A stretch of DNA of 64,000 nucleotides from Prevotella sp. tf2-5 (lineage in GTDB: Bacteria > Bacteroidota > Bacteroidia > Bacteroidales > Bacteroidaceae): assembly GCF_900115435.1 (NCBI RefSeq), contig NZ_FOWK01000004.1:1-64000 (forward strand), read 5' to 3'. This document shows, in pieces, positions 16,579-26,909 of the stretch. The notes under the pieces were generated by a model. That model worked only from the letters and a program-made list of their open reading frames with translations. It did not search any database and was not told where the DNA came from. The position numbers were made by a program, and so were the translations under genes. Positions within the stretch are counted from its first letter, which is position 1. The number at the start of each line of letters is the position of its first letter.

Positions 16579-18762
16579 TTACTTCATTTTTTCCTTAAGG
16601 AAACTCACACACTGTCGGAACAAGTGGTGACGGGTGTTCCCACCACTGATATTGTGATTACGGTTAGTATAGACAAGTTGACTGAAATCTTTGTCCGCTT
16701 GTACCAACGCTTCTGTATATTCCGCTGTATTACGCAAATGAACATTATCATCAGCAGAACCGTGACAAAGTAGCAAAGCACCATGTAACTGGCTGGCACG
16801 ACTGATGGGGTTCCGGTCATAACCATTAGGATTTTCCTTTGGAGTACGCATAAACCGTTCCGTATATATACTATCATAGAAACGCCAAGAAGTGACAGGG
16901 GCGATGGCGACACCTGCACGGAAGACGGGACGACCCTCAGACATAGACATCAGCGTATTGAAACCACCATAGCTCCATCCCCAGATAGCTATACGGTCCT
17001 TGTCGACATAAGACTGCTTACCCAGCCATAATGCCGTCTCCACCTGGTCATGAGCCTCCAACTCACCTAAGCGGAGATAAGTAGATTTCTCAAAATCGGC
17101 ACCACGCCCACCAGTTCCACGTCCATCCACACAGACACAGAGGAAACCTTGTTGACAGAGATACTGTTCGAGGATAGCCCCCTGATTATACATACCGATA
17201 TTCCATGCATCCTTTACTTGCTGACTGCCTGGTCCACTATATTGATACATGATGACAGGATAACGTTTGGAGGTATCAAAATCCGCAGGCTTGACCATCC
17301 AGCCATTGAGTTTGACACCCTCAGAGGTCGTCAGTGTGAAGAGCTCACGAGTTCCTAACTGTTCCTTTGCCAGTTTTTCCCGTAATTCTTTATTATCAAC
17401 GAGAGTGGCAACCACCTTCCCGATGTTGTTACAGATTGTCACCACAGGAGGTGTGTTCAGGTTACTCCATACATGGATGAAGGATTTGTAGTCACTACTA
17501 AAAACAGCACTACTCCATCCTGCCTTGTCAGTAAGACAAACCGTCTTACCATTAGCCTGTGTCATAAAGACACGCTGGTCTGTGGCACCATACTGATGAG
17601 AGGCATAATAGACGTTTCCCGTCTGGTCGTCGACACCATAGACAGCACTCACCTCATATTCGCCCTGTTCCACCTGACGTAGCAATTGTCCGTTAAGGTT
17701 ATAGAGATAAAGATGCATCCATCCGTCACGCTCACTGGGCAGGAGCATGTATTTGTCAGTCACCATAAACTGGCTCACACTCTCTTCCTTGACATATTTC
17801 GAAGTCTTGTCCTCTATCAACAACTGACTAACCGTTGACAACGGATTAGCCATATAGACACGCAGACAGTCCTGATGACGGTTCAACGTCAACACCAGCA
17901 CTTTAGTGGCATCACTCGTCATTTTGATACGAGGGATATAACCATCAGCATCCACAGGAACCTGTAACTGACGAGTCTGTCTGCTGGCGATATCGAAGCT
18001 CCAAACCGTACATTTGGCATTATCGGCACCAGCCACAGGGTATTTATAAGTATAAGCGCCAGGATACTCCGTGAACTCTGTAAACTCTGGGTCCAACCCT
18101 TTATAAAGTGGCATGGAGTACTCAGCGACAGCCTTTTCGTCATAGCGTACCCAGACGAGTTTCTTGCTGTCTGCAGTGAACACCATCGCCCGATTGTTGC
18201 CGAACTCCTCCTCATTTACCCAGTCAGGAATACCGTTAATGACCTCGTTTTTCTTACCATCCTTCGTCACCTGACTCTCCGCATTATCATAAAGCAGTTT
18301 AATCAGGAAGATATTATTGTCACGAACAAAGGCAATCATCGTCCCGTCGGGTGAGAACAAAGGAGTCTGCTGTGCTCCGTTTGCTGACAACGGTACCATT
18401 TTACGACTCGCAATGGTATAGATATAATAATCAGCAGTAAAGGAATGACGGTAAATGGAATGGCGGTTGGTCTCTATGAGCATCCGCTTACCATCAGGAC
18501 TCATGATATAGCCACTGATACGCTCGACCTTCGTTCCCTTTGCGTCGAAAAGAGTCTCAACAGCCTTTCCTGTCTTGAACGAATAGCGGACGATGGTCTT
18601 GCCGTCATCTCCTAACTGTGTGTAACTCTCACCATCAGACGCCGCTTCCACCCCATGAATACTCTCAGGCAGATACTGTCCGTTAGTGATTGATCTTAAA
18701 TCTAGACCTCTTGCTGCCAAAGGTACAAGCATCAGCAGCAGGTATACAGTGATTTTCTTCAT
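16579..18762 (-). CDS. S9-family prolyl peptidase, DPP-IV type
   Basis: A 727-residue exported serine peptidase that removes X-Pro dipeptides from peptides. It has a signal peptide (about 1-19), an eight-bladed propeller (about 40-480) and an alpha/beta hydrolase domain. The catalytic triad is visible: Ser597 in GWSYGG, Asp671/672 in HGSADDNVH and His703 in NRNHN. The WVNEEEFGNN segment matches the double-Glu motif that binds the substrate amino terminus. Lies 12 bases downstream of the GldB-like gene and shares its promoter. Confidence 0.92.
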   Translation of the reverse strand: MKKITVYLLLMLVPLAARGLDLRSITNGQYLPESIHGVEAASDGESYTQLGDDGKTIVRYSFKTGKAVETLFDAKGTKVERISGYIMSPDGKRMLIETNRHSIYRHSFTADYYIYTIASRKMVPLSANGAQQTPLFSPDGTMIAFVRDNNIFLIKLLYDNAESQVTKDGKKNEVINGIPDWVNEEEFGNNRAMVFTADSKKLVWVRYDEKAVAEYSMPLYKGLDPEFTEFTEYPGAYTYKYPVAGADNAKCTVWSFDIASRQTRQLQVPVDADGYIPRIKMTSDATKVLVLTLNRHQDCLRVYMANPLSTVSQLLIEDKTSKYVKEESVSQFMVTDKYMLLPSERDGWMHLYLYNLNGQLLRQVEQGEYEVSAVYGVDDQTGNVYYASHQYGATDQRVFMTQANGKTVCLTDKAGWSSAVFSSDYKSFIHVWSNLNTPPVVTICNNIGKVVATLVDNKELREKLAKEQLGTRELFTLTTSEGVKLNGWMVKPADFDTSKRYPVIMYQYSGPGSQQVKDAWNIGMYNQGAILEQYLCQQGFLCVCVDGRGTGGRGADFEKSTYLRLGELEAHDQVETALWLGKQSYVDKDRIAIWGWSYGGFNTLMSMSEGRPVFRAGVAIAPVTSWRFYDSIYTERFMRTPKENPNGYDRNPISRASQLHGALLLCHGSADDNVHLRNTAEYTEALVQADKDFSQLVYTNRNHNISGGNTRHHLFRQCVSFLKEKMK

Positions 18763-18774
18763 GATTACAGTAGT

Positions 18775-19560
18775 TTAATAGTAGGTATCGTTAAGCAACT
18801 GCTCAACACTGATATCCTTATGTCGTTTCATCATACTATCCACATCATCCACATGACTATTATCAAACACATGACGGTCTGTCACCTGGTTAACAACCCA
18901 TTGTATCTTCCCCATGTGATGATTCCGCTGTTCTTGAGTCGGTTCCTTTACCTTTAACGGATAGATACTGAGCAAATAGAAACTCAGGCAATCTGGGATA
19001 ATCATCGAACGAGTCATCAAGCGGCGTTGCCCTTCAGAATAATGCTCCACATAGAAAGGATAGTCAGCACCAAGATACTTATCCAGGGAGATACCAAGAT
19101 AATTACCACCAACAATGATGCTCTGGTCGAAAGATCCTATCTGTGAATAGACCTGAGGCATCTCCAATGACGGAATTGCCTCACGGAGATGATGGAAGGC
19201 ATCCGTCATCTCTTTATTAATATCATCGATATTGGCATACTGTTCCTGAACATCATTAATAAGTTGTTGCAGGATGGAGTCGCCAAAGAACTTTAAGAAC
19301 TTGATATTGATATCGGGCTCGTTCACCTTTCCAATACGCAACACATCCTCTATCAAGGTCCGTGTCTGCATCGGATAGGACTTGTTCATCTGCAGGAGAG
19401 CAGAATAATCACCCGTTGTCAGATAGAGACTTTCTATGCGATCGTATCGTTCTATAGTCACACCATTATCATTTGAAGTCTCCTCATTTGACTTCAAATG
19501 CCACTCACAGCCAACACATATGAGCATCAATATAACGAGCAAAATATAGACCTTGCGCAC
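18775..19560 (-). CDS. GldB-like lipoprotein
   Basis: A 261-residue lipoprotein with signal and lipobox LICVGC (Cys18). The body resembles the GldB family: YDRIESLYLTTGDYSALLQMN, then FGDSILQQL, and the closing IIVGGNYLGISLDKYLGADYPFY. GldB was first found in gliding Flavobacterium, but homologues occur in non-gliding Bacteroidota; a role with the type IX apparatus or envelope is inferred. The start codon is GTG. It is the first gene of a two-gene operon with the DPP-IV peptidase. Confidence 0.7.
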   Translation of the reverse strand: MRKVYILLVILMLICVGCEWHLKSNEETSNDNGVTIERYDRIESLYLTTGDYSALLQMNKSYPMQTRTLIEDVLRIGKVNEPDINIKFLKFFGDSILQQLINDVQEQYANIDDINKEMTDAFHHLREAIPSLEMPQVYSQIGSFDQSIIVGGNYLGISLDKYLGADYPFYVEHYSEGQRRLMTRSMIIPDCLSFYLLSIYPLKVKEPTQEQRNHHMGKIQWVVNQVTDRHVFDNSHVDDVDSMMKRHKDISVEQLLNDTYY

Positions 19561-19605
19561 GTTTCTTGCAACAAACTAATGTTTTAATTCTGTTAAATAA
19601 CGATG

Positions 19606-19636
19606 CAAAAGTACTAAAAAATATTTTAAAAACAAA
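19606..19636 (-). promoter_or_regulatory. Promoter of the GldB-like / DPP-IV operon
   Basis: On the minus strand, TTTG (19633-19636), 19-base spacer, TACTTTTG (19606-19613). It fits the consensus fully and leaves a leader of about 40 bases. Confidence 0.75.
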
Positions 19637-19741
19637 ATTTTAACCTAAAAAAGATAAAAAAAAGTGCAATATGGTGTCTTTTTCGTTTATTTGTGTGAAA
19701 TTTGCAAAGAACATACAAGCATTCTATCAAACTGAGCATCT

Positions 19742-20980
19742 ATGAGAAAACTAATCTGTATTTCCTTGCTGTGTATATGTAGTATCACCGCATCGGCAAC
19801 CCACACTATTTCTGTCTTGGTCAGCAATCCCATCAGTTCGGAACGAAAAGACCAGCCTGTCGTCATCAGTCTCAAACCCTATGGTGAGGTGCGTTCGGCA
19901 CTGGTTACCGTCAATGGACAGGAGATACCCTGTCAGTTGGACGATCTTGACCAGGACGAGACCTTCGATGAGTTATGTTTCCTGGTAGACTTAAACAAAA
20001 AGGAACAAAAGAAATATACTGTCACCCTTTATGAGACAGGAGAGCCTCGCTCCTACCCTGCCCGTGTGTTTACGGAGATGGTACTTCGGAACACCAGTGA
20101 CAAGAAACTGACCAAGAACAACCAGAACAACTTCATTGAGTCCATCACTGTTCGTGGTGATGCCGCTGACGCCTACCATATCCAACACCATCATGGTGTG
20201 GATTTCGAGAGTGAGCTGAACGGTATCCGTATCTATTTCGATGCCCGTCAGACACTTGACCTCTATGGTAAATACTATCAGCGGCTGGAGCTTAAAGACA
20301 CCCAGTTCTATACCAATGACGAGCAGAAGGCACAAGGTTATGGTGATGACGTGCTATGGGTCGGACAGACATTCGGGTTGGGTGCCTTTCGTGGTTGGGA
20401 CGGACAGAAGCCTACTCATATCGAACCAGTTCGGAGCAGGACACAGCGTATTATCAGCTATGGACCACTCCGCACCATTGTCGAGCTCTTCGACCGTGGC
20501 TGGCAAGCACCCACGACCAATACTCCTCGTATTCCCCTCAACATGACAATCCGCTACACACAATATGCCGGTCATCGTGATACGGATGTCGATGTGTTCT
20601 TCAACAAAGATGTCAGCGACTATCGTTTCTCCACAGGTGTCATCAACGTGAAAGGCTCAGAGGAGTTCTCTGACAAGAAAGGACTGAGAGCCTGCTGGGG
20701 TGCGGATTATCCTGCTGCGGACACCACCAAATGGAAACGTGAGACGGTAGGACTGGCCGTCTTGGTGCCTCAGAAGAATATCGTCAGCGAGGAGCCTGCC
20801 AACAAAGACAACTATGCTTTCGTACTACAGGTCAACGGCAAGCACATGGCATATAAAGTCAACTACACTTCTGCCAACGAGACCTTCGGCTATCACTCCG
20901 CAAAAGAGTGGTTTAACTACCTGAAGACATGGCGACGGGAAGTGGAGGATCCTGTCATCGTCAAGATAGACAACCCATAA
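19742..20980 (+). CDS. DUF4861 domain protein, exported
   Basis: A 412-residue protein with a signal peptide (about 1-20). The body matches DUF4861: N-terminal TISVLVSNPISSERKDQPVVISL, a central jelly-roll-like part with GVDFESELNGIRIYFDARQTLDLYGK, and the C-terminal YHSAKEWFNYLKTWRREVEDP. Proteins of this family often lie in pectin-related loci of Bacteroidota; enzymatic activity is not established from the sequence. It converges with the GHL10 gene with 2 bases between. No clear promoter was recognised. Confidence 0.75.
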   Translation: MRKLICISLLCICSITASATHTISVLVSNPISSERKDQPVVISLKPYGEVRSALVTVNGQEIPCQLDDLDQDETFDELCFLVDLNKKEQKKYTVTLYETGEPRSYPARVFTEMVLRNTSDKKLTKNNQNNFIESITVRGDAADAYHIQHHHGVDFESELNGIRIYFDARQTLDLYGKYYQRLELKDTQFYTNDEQKAQGYGDDVLWVGQTFGLGAFRGWDGQKPTHIEPVRSRTQRIISYGPLRTIVELFDRGWQAPTTNTPRIPLNMTIRYTQYAGHRDTDVDVFFNKDVSDYRFSTGVINVKGSEEFSDKKGLRACWGADYPAADTTKWKRETVGLAVLVPQKNIVSEEPANKDNYAFVLQVNGKHMAYKVNYTSANETFGYHSAKEWFNYLKTWRREVEDPVIVKIDNP

Positions 20981-20982
20981 GA

Positions 20983-22476
20983 TTATAACCTTATCTTCTT
21001 CTTGACTCCCTTACTCTCGTTCTGCAAACGGTCAAGGGCGGTCACTACATAAACATACCTCCCCTCTGCCAACATGGTAGGAATCTCATAAAAACAGTCT
21101 GTGGTGATGGCAACAATATGGGAAGGGGCATCGGTATTGATATCCTCTCCGCGCTTAAAACAATATACGACATATTTTGTCGCTTCATCACCCCATGTCT
21201 TCCACTTAGGGGCAGTCCACATCAGCACCTGTTGCTGACCCATATTGAAGACCTTCAGTTTGCGCACCTTGCCAGGTACCTTATGGTCAATATGAGGCAT
21301 CAATGGCTGGAGGGCAGGATAACGCCAATAGACATTACGGAGGGTAGTCCCATAGTTGCCGATATTATCGACAGCAGCCTTCGCATACCATAGGACAGTA
21401 CCTTGTACCCCTTTGTTCTCCTGATGAAGCCGCATTTTGGCAGGCAGCTGATGACTCTTCGGATTCTGCGGATCCGCATTCTTTACAGTACGCTCCACAT
21501 CCTCACCGATAAACAAAGGACGCTCTGAGGCATGTTCATTCCACCAACGTATCAACTCCTTATAATCAGCCGCTTTATGTCCTATTTCCCAATAAAGCTG
21601 AGGAACGTTATAGTCGATCCATCCTTTCTTTATCCACAGAAGGATATCCGCATACAGGTCATCATAGTTCTGCAGACCATTCGTCTTACTACCACGAGGG
21701 TCATTTTTCTGGTTACGATAGATACCGAAGGGACTTATTCCAAACTTCACCCAAGGTTTCACCCGATGAATCGTCTCATTCAACTGTTCGATAAGCAAGT
21801 CAACCTGATGGCGGCGCCAGTCGCCGATATTGGTATACCCTTGAGGATTGGCACTAAACTGTGCGCCATCGGGGATAGTTACTCCCGGAACAGGATAAGG
21901 ATAGAAATAATCGTCAATGTGCAGTCCGTCGACATCATAACGCTTCAGGATGTCCTCCACGATGGTACAGATATAGTCACGATTCTCTTGCAAGGCAGGA
22001 TTCAGGATCATCAGACCGTCATACTCAAAGGCACGTTCCGGATGTTGCGTACAGATATGACCAGGAGCCAGCGCATAGGCAGACTTCGTCTTGGCACGAT
22101 ATGGATTAATCCATGCATGCAATTCCATACCGCGTTTATGACACTGGTCTATCATCCACTGAAGCGGATCCCAGTAAGGATATGGAGCTTTTCCCTGTAC
22201 CCCTGTCAGGAAATGGCTCCAAGGTTCAATATTACTTTGATAGAGGGCATCACAGGCAGGACGTACTTGGAAGATGATGGCATTCGCACCGTCTTTCTGT
22301 AACTCGTCAAGCTGGTAAGTAAGTGTCTGTTGCATCTTCGCCGTTCCAATATTCTGGAACTGTCCGTTGACACACTGTATCCACGCAGCACGGAACTCAC
22401 GTTTTGGAACCTGATAAGTCTGTGCATGCAGCACCCCTGCCAAGCACAACAATATCCCGATAATATATCTCCTCAT
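20983..22476 (-). CDS. GHL10 (DUF187) family glycosyl-hydrolase-like protein, exported
   Basis: About 497 residues with a signal peptide (MRRYIIGILLCLAGVLHA). The TIM-barrel part shows FRAAWIQC, DGANAIIFQVRP, ELHAWINPYRA and VDGLHIDDYFYPYP, with acidic residues expected at the active site. A fibronectin-like C-terminus follows (about 400-497). E. coli DigH of this family cleaves peptide-free peptidoglycan strands, so a cell-wall role is plausible here. The start was set at the ATG 22476; a TTG 12 bases upstream is the alternative. It is the last gene of the long minus-strand operon, 25 bases after the HAD gene. Confidence 0.8.
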   Translation of the reverse strand: MRRYIIGILLCLAGVLHAQTYQVPKREFRAAWIQCVNGQFQNIGTAKMQQTLTYQLDELQKDGANAIIFQVRPACDALYQSNIEPWSHFLTGVQGKAPYPYWDPLQWMIDQCHKRGMELHAWINPYRAKTKSAYALAPGHICTQHPERAFEYDGLMILNPALQENRDYICTIVEDILKRYDVDGLHIDDYFYPYPVPGVTIPDGAQFSANPQGYTNIGDWRRHQVDLLIEQLNETIHRVKPWVKFGISPFGIYRNQKNDPRGSKTNGLQNYDDLYADILLWIKKGWIDYNVPQLYWEIGHKAADYKELIRWWNEHASERPLFIGEDVERTVKNADPQNPKSHQLPAKMRLHQENKGVQGTVLWYAKAAVDNIGNYGTTLRNVYWRYPALQPLMPHIDHKVPGKVRKLKVFNMGQQQVLMWTAPKWKTWGDEATKYVVYCFKRGEDINTDAPSHIVAITTDCFYEIPTMLAEGRYVYVVTALDRLQNESKGVKKKIRL

Positions 22477-22501
22477 AACTTTAAACAATAAACTATCAAC
22501 T

Positions 22502-23122
22502 TTAAACTAAAAACTTATATATTTCCTCTGTCCAGTCAGAGCCGTTCACAGGACAGAATGTGCGGAAACCGATCTGACTGGCACTGGCTACATTACGGGG
22601 ACCGTCATCCACGAAAAGAACCTCATGGGGAAAAGTCTGTTCCTGACGCAGTACCTCACGGAATATCTCCTCAGAAGGTTTCATCATCTTCATCTGGTAA
22701 CTCAGATAGCAATGATCGAAATAATCCTTAAGAGCATGTCCTTTTCCATCAAACGCCGGACTCATCGCCCACTCCATCATATACGAGTTGGTATTCGAGA
22801 GCAGCACGACCCGATAGCCCTGCTGACGCAGTCGTGTCACAGTATCCAGATTCCGCAGAGGCACCTCCTTGGCATATCCCTGCCAGGCATATGCACATTG
22901 TTCTGCGGTAAACTCCTTTCCCATCAACCTGCCAAGTTCTTTACGGAAATCCTCTGCGGAAATCAGTCCATGTTCCAAATCACCAAAAATACCAGTCTGT
23001 GTATAAGGGTCAAGGTATTTCTCCACCTCGACAGCCCCTATTTCCTTAAAACGCTGGATAGCCTGCGACTGGTCAATGGTGATAATTACACCCCCTAAAT
23101 CAAAAGCAATCGTCTTTATCAT
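22502..23122 (-). CDS. HAD-family hydrolase (YihX-like phosphatase)
   Basis: A 206-residue cytoplasmic enzyme. HAD motif I is FDLGGVI, motif II VVLLSNTN, motif III Lys in KMMKPSEEIF and motif IV FVDDGPRN. The DLGGV form and the helical cap are typical of sugar-phosphate phosphatases such as E. coli YihX. The substrate is unknown. The start codon overlaps the metH stop by 4 bases, indicating translational coupling. Confidence 0.8.
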   Translation of the reverse strand: MIKTIAFDLGGVIITIDQSQAIQRFKEIGAVEVEKYLDPYTQTGIFGDLEHGLISAEDFRKELGRLMGKEFTAEQCAYAWQGYAKEVPLRNLDTVTRLRQQGYRVVLLSNTNSYMMEWAMSPAFDGKGHALKDYFDHCYLSYQMKMMKPSEEIFREVLRQEQTFPHEVLFVDDGPRNVASASQIGFRTFCPVNGSDWTEEIYKFLV

Positions 23123-25899
23123 ATCTCAAAATAGTTTTTCTTCTGTTTTCTTGCCTCATCAAGAGAAAGCAGCTCATGCTGTTCCTGTTCATATTTCTCC
23201 CTCAGATGCTGATATTTCTCATCCAGCTCCCGCTCCACCTCCTGTTCTTCTTTCTTATCCAACAGGCGGGCAGCCACCAGAGCATTCTGGGAGGCATCCT
23301 TCATCCATACCACAGGACCGCCATAGACGGGAGCTATCTTCAAGGCAACATGCAACTCACTCGTCGTAGCACCACCAATCATGATAGGGATATCCAGACC
23401 AGCCCGTTGCATCTCATGAGCCACATTCACCATTTCCTCCAGGCTAGGAGTTATCAGTCCTGAGAGTCCTATAATATCCGCTTTCACCTCAATGGCTTTG
23501 CGCACTATCTGCTCAGCAGGGACCATCACACCCATGTCCACCACCTCATAGCCATTGCAGGCAAGGACGACAGCAACGATATTCTTTCCGATGTCGTGGA
23601 CATCTCCCTTCACCGTAGCAAGCAACACCTTCCCTGCTTTCCTGCCTTCACCCTCCTGTTGTTGTTCTATATAAGGCTGAAGTATCTCCACCGCCTGTTT
23701 CATAGTACGTGCTGTCTTCACGACCTGTGGCAGAAACATCTTACCACTTCCGAACAAACGTCCTACCTCATTCATACCCGTCATCAACGGACCTTCTATA
23801 ATCTGAACAGCCTGAGGATATTGTCGCAGTGCCTCCTCAATATCTTGTTGAAGGTAATCTCCCACCCCCTTGATGAGTGCGTGTTGCAAACGGTGGTCCA
23901 CATCAGCGGAACGCCATTCCTCCTGAGGGCGGTTCTTAGCATCACCTGGCGATGATGCGTCAGGAATACCATCCTTCTTATTCTCTTGTTCCTCCAGTAA
24001 GCGGTTCGCTAACTCCGTCAGTGTCTCCGCCGCCCCCTTGCGACGATTCAGGATCACATCCTCTATCACCGTCAGTTGGTCTTGTGGGATATCACTATAG
24101 AGCACCTTCGTCGCAGGATTCACAATACCGAAATCCATTCCCTGTTGGATGGCATGATAAAGGAATACGGCATGCATCGCCTCACGAATATAATTGTTGC
24201 CACGGAAAGAGAAAGAGAGGTTGCTGACACCACCGCTGATATGAGCCCCGGGAAGGTGATTTTTGATCCACCCGGTAGCCTTGATAAAGTCTGCGGCATA
24301 ACTATCATGCTCTTCCATTCCAGTCGCTACAGCAAGCACATTCGGGTCGAAGATAATATCTAACGGGTTCATACCAACACACTGAGTAAGAATACGATAC
24401 GAACGTTCCGCTATCTCTATACGTCGCTCATAGCTGGTTGCTTGTCCTTGCTCGTCGAAACACATCACCACGACCGCCGCACCATAGCGCATCACATCTT
24501 TAGCATGTTGTATGAACACCTCTTCTCCCTCTTTCAAAGAGATGGAGTTGACGATACATTTTCCCTGTACACACTTCAGACCTGCCGTGATGACATTCCA
24601 GTCGGACGAGTCAATCATCACAGGAACAGAGGCGATATCCGGTTCCGCGGCAATCATACGAAGGAAAGTCACCATCTCCGTTTGGGCATCCAACAGTCCG
24701 TCATCCATGTTGATATCAATGACAAGAGCGCCATCCGCCACCTGTTTACGAGCTATTGAGATCGCCTCCTCATATTTCTTCTCCTTGATCAGTCTGAGGA
24801 ACTTACGGGAACCAGCCACGTTACAACGCTCGCCGACATTGACAAAACGGACCTCAGGAGTGACGTCCAACAGTTCCAGACCACTCAGCCACATCGTCTG
24901 TGACTTCGGTGCGGGTATATGAGGTTTCCTGCCTTGAACCAACGGGATGTATTTCTCTATGAAACGCTCGTCTGTGCCGCAGCATCCACCGATGATGTTC
25001 ACCAGTCCCTCGTCAACCATCCGTCCCATCTGAGGAGCCATCGACTCAGCAGTCTCATCATAGAGTCCCATAGAGTTGGGCAGTCCCGCATTCGGATAAG
25101 CACTTATATAATAAGGTGCCTTCTTTGCCAGTTGACGAAGGAACGGGAGCATCTGAACGGCACCGAACGAGCAGTTTAGTCCTACGGAGAATATCGGATA
25201 GCTACTGATACTGGCGAGGAAAGCCTCCAAGGTCTGTCCACTGAGGGTACGACCAGCAAGATCGCTAACGGTAACACTCAGCATGACAGGCAGTTCCACA
25301 CCATAATGTTGCATCACCGTCATTGCCGCATCAATGGCAACCTTCGCGTTCAGGGTGTCAAAAATGGTCTCTATGAGCAAGGCGTCCACCCCACCCGCTA
25401 TCAGACCGTCGATCTGTTCGCTATAGGCTGCCAACAAGTCATCATAGGTCAGTTCACGTGCCGCAGGATTACTAACATCCGGTGACATCGAACAAGTCTT
25501 ATTGGTCGGTCCTATACTGCCAGCCACAAAGCGGGGTTTCTCTGATGAGGAGAACTCGTCAGCACACTGACGGGCAATACGTGCTCCCTGATAAGCCATC
25601 TCACGGGCATATTTCTCCAAATGATAATCCGCCTGTGAGACACGTTGTGAGCTGAAGGTATTGGTAGAGATGATATCAGCACCTGCCCTCAGGTATCTGC
25701 GATGGATCTCCTCCACCACATCCGGACGGGTCAGGCAAAGCATGTCATTATTGCCTTTCATCTGTCCGGGAAGACCAGCAAAGCGTTGTCCGCGGAAATC
25801 AGACTCAGACAGATGAAAGCCCTGAATCATCGTTCCTGTCGCACCATCGAGAACCAGTATCCTATCCTTGATAATATCGTTAAGCCTTTTCAATTCCAA
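23119..25899 (-). CDS. metH: Cobalamin-dependent methionine synthase without reactivation domain
   Basis: A 926-residue enzyme that methylates homocysteine using methyltetrahydrofolate and B12. Domains in order: homocysteine-binding barrel (about 1-325, with zinc cysteines in NCSFGA and GGCCGT), pterin-binding barrel (about 345-620, VGERCNVAGSRKF), B12 cap (about 660-750) and B12-binding fold (about 760-895, with DVHDIGKN and the cobalt-ligating His). E. coli MetH has about 1230 residues; the C-terminal AdoMet reactivation domain is missing, so reactivation must come from another protein. There is no ATG at the 5' end: the likely start is TTG (25897-25899), 18 bases after smpB, since a stop lies just upstream in frame. 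Confidence 0.9.
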   Translation of the reverse strand: MELKRLNDIIKDRILVLDGATGTMIQGFHLSESDFRGQRFAGLPGQMKGNNDMLCLTRPDVVEEIHRRYLRAGADIISTNTFSSQRVSQADYHLEKYAREMAYQGARIARQCADEFSSSEKPRFVAGSIGPTNKTCSMSPDVSNPAARELTYDDLLAAYSEQIDGLIAGGVDALLIETIFDTLNAKVAIDAAMTVMQHYGVELPVMLSVTVSDLAGRTLSGQTLEAFLASISSYPIFSVGLNCSFGAVQMLPFLRQLAKKAPYYISAYPNAGLPNSMGLYDETAESMAPQMGRMVDEGLVNIIGGCCGTDERFIEKYIPLVQGRKPHIPAPKSQTMWLSGLELLDVTPEVRFVNVGERCNVAGSRKFLRLIKEKKYEEAISIARKQVADGALVIDINMDDGLLDAQTEMVTFLRMIAAEPDIASVPVMIDSSDWNVITAGLKCVQGKCIVNSISLKEGEEVFIQHAKDVMRYGAAVVVMCFDEQGQATSYERRIEIAERSYRILTQCVGMNPLDIIFDPNVLAVATGMEEHDSYAADFIKATGWIKNHLPGAHISGGVSNLSFSFRGNNYIREAMHAVFLYHAIQQGMDFGIVNPATKVLYSDIPQDQLTVIEDVILNRRKGAAETLTELANRLLEEQENKKDGIPDASSPGDAKNRPQEEWRSADVDHRLQHALIKGVGDYLQQDIEEALRQYPQAVQIIEGPLMTGMNEVGRLFGSGKMFLPQVVKTARTMKQAVEILQPYIEQQQEGEGRKAGKVLLATVKGDVHDIGKNIVAVVLACNGYEVVDMGVMVPAEQIVRKAIEVKADIIGLSGLITPSLEEMVNVAHEMQRAGLDIPIMIGGATTSELHVALKIAPVYGGPVVWMKDASQNALVAARLLDKKEEQEVERELDEKYQHLREKYEQEQHELLSLDEARKQKKNYFEI

Positions 25900-25917
25900 A
25901 CGTTCAATTTTCTATTG

Positions 25918-26397
25918 TTAATAGTGTTTCATCACGCGATCCATTTCACGCTTGTCCTCCTTCTCCTTCAGTGTCTGACGCTTGTCAAACTCCTTCTTAC
26001 CCTTACAGAGTGCGATGTCCATCTTAGCACGGCCGTGCTCATCAATGAACACCAATAACGGCACGATGGTGTAACCCGTCTGTTTGGTGGCGGCATGAAG
26101 TTTCTGTATCTCCTTCTTCGTCAGCAACAGTTTACGGTCCCGCTTCATCTCATGGTTATTATACGAGCCATAGAAATAGGGAGAGATATTCATGCCTTTC
26201 ACCCATATCTCCCCATTGGTAATAAAGCAATAGGTGTCCACCAGGCTCGCCTTGCCAAGACGGATGGATTTGATCTCCGTACCCGTCAAGACGATACCCG
26301 CCGTCATTGTCTCTATGAAGAAATATTCAAAAGAGGCTTTCTTATTGCGTATCTGTACAGGGCTTTTCTTCCTGATTTTCTCTTCTTCCTTATTCAT
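25918..26397 (-). CDS. smpB: SsrA-binding protein SmpB
   Basis: A 159-residue RNA-binding protein that brings tmRNA to stalled ribosomes. The OB-fold signatures are visible: [25 protein letters not shown] and [10 protein letters not shown], followed by [14 protein letters not shown]. The C-terminal lysine-rich tail ([19 protein letters not shown]) ends in an aromatic residue (HY), as usual. The start was placed at the ATG 26397 because the longer frame only adds non-conserved residues overlapping the upstream gene. It sits between the DUF4375 gene and metH in one operon. Confidence 0.92.
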   Translation of the reverse strand: MNKEEEKIRKKSPVQIRNKKASFEYFFIETMTAGIVLTGTEIKSIRLGKASLVDTYCFITNGEIWVKGMNISPYFYGSYNNHEMKRDRKLLLTKKEIQKLHAATKQTGYTIVPLLVFIDEHGRAKMDIALCKGKKEFDKRQTLKEKEDKREMDRVMKHY

Positions 26398-26405
26398 TTC
26401 CTGAT

Positions 26406-26909
26406 TTATACTATCTGAGCAAACTGTTCCAGATGACCGTCTATATACTCGGCGATCTGCGCAGTCCATGCCTCCTCATTCTCCACGAACTCATCATCCA
26501 TGTCGTCGAAGGCGGGAAACTGCTCGAACAAAGCCATAAACTCCTCTTCCGTACAATCCTGCTCTATTTGTTCATGATGTTTCAGATAAAGGGTATGCGC
26601 CTCATATATCAGTTTGGAGAGGTCACGCAAGCCCCATAGTCTGACAGCCTTGGCAAACGGGTTCTTGAAGATAAATGGTCCGTAGCCATTGTGTATCAGC
26701 TGTACGAATCCGCCATCCATGACCTCCTCATGCAGCGTATCCCATGCCAGCAGTGTGATCTGGTCGGCATTCAACTGTGCCATCGTCTCCGCAGTCAACG
26801 CATGACCGATAGCCTCACGGATCGCCTTGACGAAGACACCGACAAAAGCGTCCATTCCCTCATTGGCTGCCTCACGTAACTGAGCATCACTGATCTTCAC
26901 TTCTATCAT
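26406..26909 (-). CDS. DUF4375 (DMP19-like) domain protein
   Basis: A 167-residue protein. The helical core with [24 protein letters not shown] is characteristic of the DUF4375 family, which includes the neisserial DNA-mimic protein DMP19. The C-terminus is strongly acidic ([17 protein letters not shown]), as expected for a mimic, but DNA mimicry here is inference. Its start overlaps the stop of the upstream lipoprotein gene by 4 bases, and smpB begins 8 bases after its end. Confidence 0.7.
   Translation of the reverse strand: MIEVKISDAQLREAANEGMDAFVGVFVKAIREAIGHALTAETMAQLNADQITLLAWDTLHEEVMDGGFVQLIHNGYGPFIFKNPFAKAVRLWGLRDLSKLIYEAHTLYLKHHEQIEQDCTEEEFMALFEQFPAFDDMDDEFVENEEAWTAQIAEYIDGHLEQFAQIV

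Noticed and set aside
21532..22302. 256-codon plus-strand frame opposite the GHL10 gene
   Set aside because: Shadow of a real gene with TIM-barrel motifs; no independent start signals were seen.
25899..25920. B12 riboswitch expected before metH
   Set aside because: Only 18 bases separate smpB from metH and no cobalamin-box sequence is present; metH is read from the upstream operon promoter.
26398..26469. Longer SmpB start
   Set aside because: The extra 24 residues overlap the DUF4375 gene and show no SmpB-like sequence; the conserved part starts after the ATG at 26397.
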